A DNA stretch of 64,000 bases from Hymenobacter siberiensis (lineage in GTDB: Bacteria > Bacteroidota > Bacteroidia > Cytophagales > Hymenobacteraceae), in contig NZ_JAHLZY020000001.1 in assembly GCF_018967865.2 (NCBI RefSeq), positions 4,154,001 to 4,218,000 of the forward strand. The letters run 5' to 3'. A model generated the notes under the pieces. The model saw only the letters and a program-made list of their open reading frames with translations, was not told the DNA's origin and did no database searches. Of this stretch, positions 61,446-64,000 are shown piece after piece (the first letter of the stretch is position 1; the number at the start of each line of letters is the position of its first letter). The position numbers and the translations under genes are program-made.

Positions 61446-62138
61446 TTACTTGCTCGGAATCAGGTAGCCCAGCGAGAGCTGGAAGGCCGAGTGGCGGGCG
61501 TTTTTCAGGTCGCCATTGAAGTAAGTATTATTGTCGGATTTCACGAAGTCGCTGAAGGCACCGGTGTAGCGCAGGCTCAGACTGAGGCCGTTTTCGGCTT
61601 CGTAGCCCACGCCAGCCAGGTAGCCCAGCTCGTTGCGATTGAAGCCGCTGACATCGGTCTTGTCCTGCGCCTCGGTAGTGGTAGGCGAGCCGCCCAGCGC
61701 GGGCGTAGTCGTGATTTTGGTCTGGTTGTTGGCGCTCAGCAGGTAGGAATACTGGGGGCCTGCCTCGAAGATGAGACCGGCGGCGCGCACTTTCAGCAGC
61801 ACCGGCACGTCGAGGTAGTTGTAGTTTACCTGGCCTTCGCGCTTTTGCTTGCCTCCGAGCAGGCCGGTGAATTCGGCAGGCTTATTTTCGAAGCCTTTCT
61901 GCGAATACAGCACTTCGGGCTGGAGCGACAGGAAGCCGTCCTGAATGAGCGGCACATTGAGCATTACGCCGCCCAGAAAGCCGAATTTATTGTTGTAAGT
62001 ATCCTGATTCTGAACGTTGCCAGCCAGGTTGGAGTAGTTGGCTCCGGCGCGCAGCCCGATGCGCACACTCTGGGCCTGAGCCGACGAAACAGCAGCCGTA
62101 GCCAGCAGCGCGGCAGCTAGAATTGCAGTCTTTTTCAT
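61446..62138 (-). CDS. Outer-membrane beta-barrel protein (PorT/OMP_b-brl family)
   Basis: A 230-residue outer-membrane barrel of the common Bacteroidota PorT-like / beta-barrel_2 type. Signal peptide MKKTAILAAALLATAAVSSAQAQ, then SVRIGLRAGANYSNLAG (the conserved G-G-N motif at the first strand), GVMLNVPLIQDGFLSLQPEVLYSQKG, NYNYLDVPVLLKVRA, RNELGYLAGVGYE and the terminal strand AFQLSLGYLIPSK. The C-terminus is lysine, not phenylalanine. Function unknown. The start ATG at 62138 is chosen because it starts the signal. It is convergent with moaE and upstream of the S41 remnant. Confidence 0.88.
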   Translation of the reverse strand: MKKTAILAAALLATAAVSSAQAQSVRIGLRAGANYSNLAGNVQNQDTYNNKFGFLGGVMLNVPLIQDGFLSLQPEVLYSQKGFENKPAEFTGLLGGKQKREGQVNYNYLDVPVLLKVRAAGLIFEAGPQYSYLLSANNQTKITTTPALGGSPTTTEAQDKTDVSGFNRNELGYLAGVGYEAENGLSLSLRYTGAFSDFVKSDNNTYFNGDLKNARHSAFQLSLGYLIPSK

Positions 62139-62317
62139 GATGAAATAAGGTTGGTTGATAAGACGTGTCGTGGGCTCGTCATTCAAAAACGTGCCAACGC
62201 GCGGCCCTAACGTTGGTTTATCGGATAATAGTCTGAACCGCAGCACAAAAAAATAACCGCCGGACGGGCGGTTCCTTTCTGGCAGAAACTGGCCCGCAGG
62301 TCTGGCATGGCCGGCCG

Positions 62318-62972
62318 CTACTGGCCGGCAATCAGCTGCACGGCTTTTTCCAGCACCTCATCGCGCCCGGCCTGGATGCCGGCGATGGTGGGCTGCGCCA
62401 CCACGTCGGACACAATGCCCACGCGCTGGGTTTCGCCGCCGTCGGGGTAGTACACGCCGAGGCCGCTAATCATAGTGGAGATGTTGCCGGGCAAGATGAT
62501 GGTCGACACGTTGCCATCGACCCCGGCGGTAGTGCTGCCCACCACTTTGGCCCCCGGCACGGCCCGCAGGGCCATGGTGGTGTATTCCGACTGGCTCTGG
62601 CTCAGCTCATTCACCAGAATAACGACCTTGCCCGCGTACGGGGCATCTTTGGTGCCCCATACGGCCGTAACCGGCGTGCGCAGAAACACACCCGGGTACA
62701 TGGGCTGCGGCTCGCCGAACCGTACAAACGGCACCGGCTTGGCTGACAAATACTTGGTGAGCGAAAACACCACGAACTCCGCCGGGTAGTTGCGGATGTC
62801 GATGACGAGGCCTTTGGTATTTTTCAGCTGGACCATAGCGGCGGGCAGCTCATCCTGTCTATATAGTACCCAATGAAAAGTAGCCGACGTTATCGGGCAG
62901 CAGTTGGAAGAACGGAGCTTTGGGGTCGGGCATCCCGTTGTTGGCGGGCCTGAAGTTGCCCGCCACCCGTTT
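62318..62972 (-). pseudogene. S41 peptidase remnant, 5'-truncated and frameshifted
   Basis: The 3' part encodes a tail-specific (S41) peptidase catalytic region: KGLVIDIRNYPAEFV, GKVVILVNELSQSQSEYTTMALRAVPGAKVVGSTTAGVDGN (with the Ser of SQSQSE), ILPGNISTMISGLGVYYPDG. Upstream, the preceding segment (NFRPANNGMPDPKAPFFQLLPDNVGYFSLGTI) is in another frame: at 62853-62870 one TA dinucleotide seems to be missing from an ATAT run, since restoring it gives GTIYRQDELPAAMVQL. Before about 62972 the frame ends and no N-terminal domain is found before mobA begins. The intact protein would be exported; this copy cannot be functional. Confidence 0.8.
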
Positions 62973-62994
62973 TTATTCCAGCCCTGGAGCCGGG

Positions 62995-64000
62995 CTACCG
63001 GCGCGGCTCCAGCTCCTGCGTGGCGGCGGCACGCTCCGCCGGCGTGTTCACATTGCGCAGTTCGCCGGGCGCGGGCGGGTTCAGCAGCTCAATGTCGGAA
63101 TTGATGAGCGCCTTGCGCGGGCAGGAGTAACCCAGGCTCAGAAACCGCAGCAGCTGCCCGTAGCTGCGCGGCTCCCAGATGCTCACCAGCGGCTCCGGAA
63201 ACTCGTCGAATGGGCTGCGGAAGGATGTGGCCATGCGGGCCGGCTGCCGGTTCGTCACCAGATGCTCCAGCGTTTCGCGGGTCAGAAAAGGCAGGTCGCA
63301 GGCCAGTACCAGCCAAGCCGCATTGGGGTCGGCCTGGAAAGCCGATAGGATACCGCCCAACGGCCCCAGGTTCAGGAAGGTATCGGGCAGCGCAGTGAGG
63401 CCGACGGGCAGCCCGGCCGCCTGGTCGGGGCGCACCGATACGCACACATCGGGGCAGAATTCGGCCAGCAGGGCGGCGGTGTGCTGGCGCTGGTCGAGGT
63501 TGTGATAGTGTAGGGCACCCTTGTCGGTTTGCATGCGCTCGCTGCGGCCGCCGGCCAGCACCAGGCCGCGCAGCACCGGCAGCGCCAGCTGGTACCACTG
63601 CCGGATGAAGGCCGCGATTTTGACCGTGTCGGCCAGCGGCAACACGGGCGGCAGCGGCGCGGCGCTGAGGTGCTCCAGCAGCACGGCGGGCAGGTCGGTC
63701 TGGCCCTCGGCCAGCAGAATCAGTCGCACGTCAGTGAGGCGGTCGAGCTTCTTATCCAGCGGCTTGCGCGGGTCGATGATGACGACCTGCTGGCGGGCAC
63801 GGAAGTGGTTGCCGTTCACCAGCACCACGCTTTCGTGGGCCAGTAGCTCGGGCTGCGAGAACTTATCGAGGGCCCGCGTGAGGTTGAGCTGGCGGTAGGT
63901 AATTTTATCGACCAGCTCCGCCGAAAGACCATTTTCGGCCACATAGGGCATGGGCTTGGCTGGGGTATCTGACGGCAAGCTGGCACTTGCCGCACTATCG
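62995..64000 (-). CDS. mobA: Molybdenum cofactor guanylyltransferase, 5' end beyond window
   Basis: Attaches GMP to molybdopterin to form the guanine dinucleotide cofactor used by formate-dehydrogenase-type enzymes. The nucleotidyltransferase domain is recognised by VLAGGRSERMQTDKGALHY, LPDTFLNLGPLGGILSAF, VLACDLPFLTRETLEHLV and NVNTPAERA. Before it lies an additional about 140-residue N-terminal region (ESVVLVNGNHFRARQQVVIIDPRKPLDKKLDRLTDVR) seen in Bacteroidota MobA-like proteins and not in E. coli MobA. The frame is open to the window edge without an ATG; a TTG at 63978 is possible, but the true start probably lies outside. With moaA/D/E and MOT1 it completes the local cofactor route. Confidence 0.92.
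   Translation of the reverse strand, partial: DSAASASLPSDTPAKPMPYVAENGLSAELVDKITYRQLNLTRALDKFSQPELLAHESVVLVNGNHFRARQQVVIIDPRKPLDKKLDRLTDVRLILLAEGQTDLPAVLLEHLSAAPLPPVLPLADTVKIAAFIRQWYQLALPVLRGLVLAGGRSERMQTDKGALHYHNLDQRQHTAALLAEFCPDVCVSVRPDQAAGLPVGLTALPDTFLNLGPLGGILSAFQADPNAAWLVLACDLPFLTRETLEHLVTNRQPARMATSFRSPFDEFPEPLVSIWEPRSYGQLLRFLSLGYSCPRKALINSDIELLNPPAPGELRNVNTPAERAAATQELEPRR

Overview
The window is high-GC DNA (roughly 63%) from a member of the Bacteroidota, most likely Hymenobacter or a close Cytophagales relative. Supporting signs are type IX secretion (T9SS) C-terminal sorting domains, a TonB receptor with STN and carboxypeptidase-like N-terminal domains behind an ECF sigma/FecR pair, OmpP1/FadL and PorT-like barrels, -7 boxes of the form TAnnTTTG, few Shine-Dalgarno sequences, and many lipoproteins and DPP-IV-type peptidases. 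No rRNA, tRNA, CRISPR array or intact insertion sequence was seen. Genus assignment is inference.

Layout. 1-6.4 kb: 5' part of a secreted protein, proS, a Gly/Tyr-rich lipoprotein, an OmpP1/FadL porin and a lipoprotein. 6.4-15 kb: DPP-IV peptidase, a very repetitive T9SS cargo protein, then two decayed genes (an alpha/beta hydrolase with an amber codon and a pectate lyase with three lesions). 15-25 kb: housekeeping block: prmC/ribD (divergent), free-Met-sulfoxide reductase, psd, gdhA, cdsA, CPBP protease, dusB and an orphan histidine kinase. 25-29 kb: CrtC-like lipoprotein and a tandem trio of little-known membrane proteins that share an N-terminal cysteine motif (one copy frameshifted). 29-36 kb: amino-acid permease, a RAYT-type transposase with its palindrome, LpxR, EamA transporter, hemA, and an AT-rich island holding a 43-codon microgene between strong hairpins. 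36-41 kb: YdeP-type molybdoenzyme, a small protein and fdhD. 41-46 kb: ECF sigma, FecR, TonB receptor. 46-51 kb: two transporters, glycerate kinase and tartrate/D-malate dehydrogenase. 51-60 kb: dehalogenase-like hydrolase, MOT1-type molybdate transporter, thioesterase behind a cobalamin riboswitch, two MFS carriers, SDR, cupin and another amber-interrupted hydrolase. 59-64 kb: moaA, moaD, moaE, an outer-membrane barrel, an S41 peptidase remnant and mobA running off the edge.

How it works together. Molybdenum is the main thread: uptake (MOT1), cofactor synthesis (moaA, moaD, moaE, mobA), sulfuration (fdhD) and a user enzyme (YdeP-like). A second thread is C4 hydroxy-acid use: dicarboxylate symporter, tartrate/D-malate dehydrogenase and glycerate kinase form a plausible tartrate-to-3-phosphoglycerate or 2-phosphoglycerate route.

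The window is crowded with palindromic intergenic repeats. Eleven copies of one family (GTCATGC...GCATGAC arms) sit mostly just after stop codons, one of them 1 nt after a RAYT transposase gene; at least five other palindrome families occur. At least five genes are visibly broken (frameshifts, amber codons, truncation). Promising targets for a second look are the cysteine-motif trio, the AT-rich microgene island and the cobalamin riboswitch that does not precede a B12 gene.
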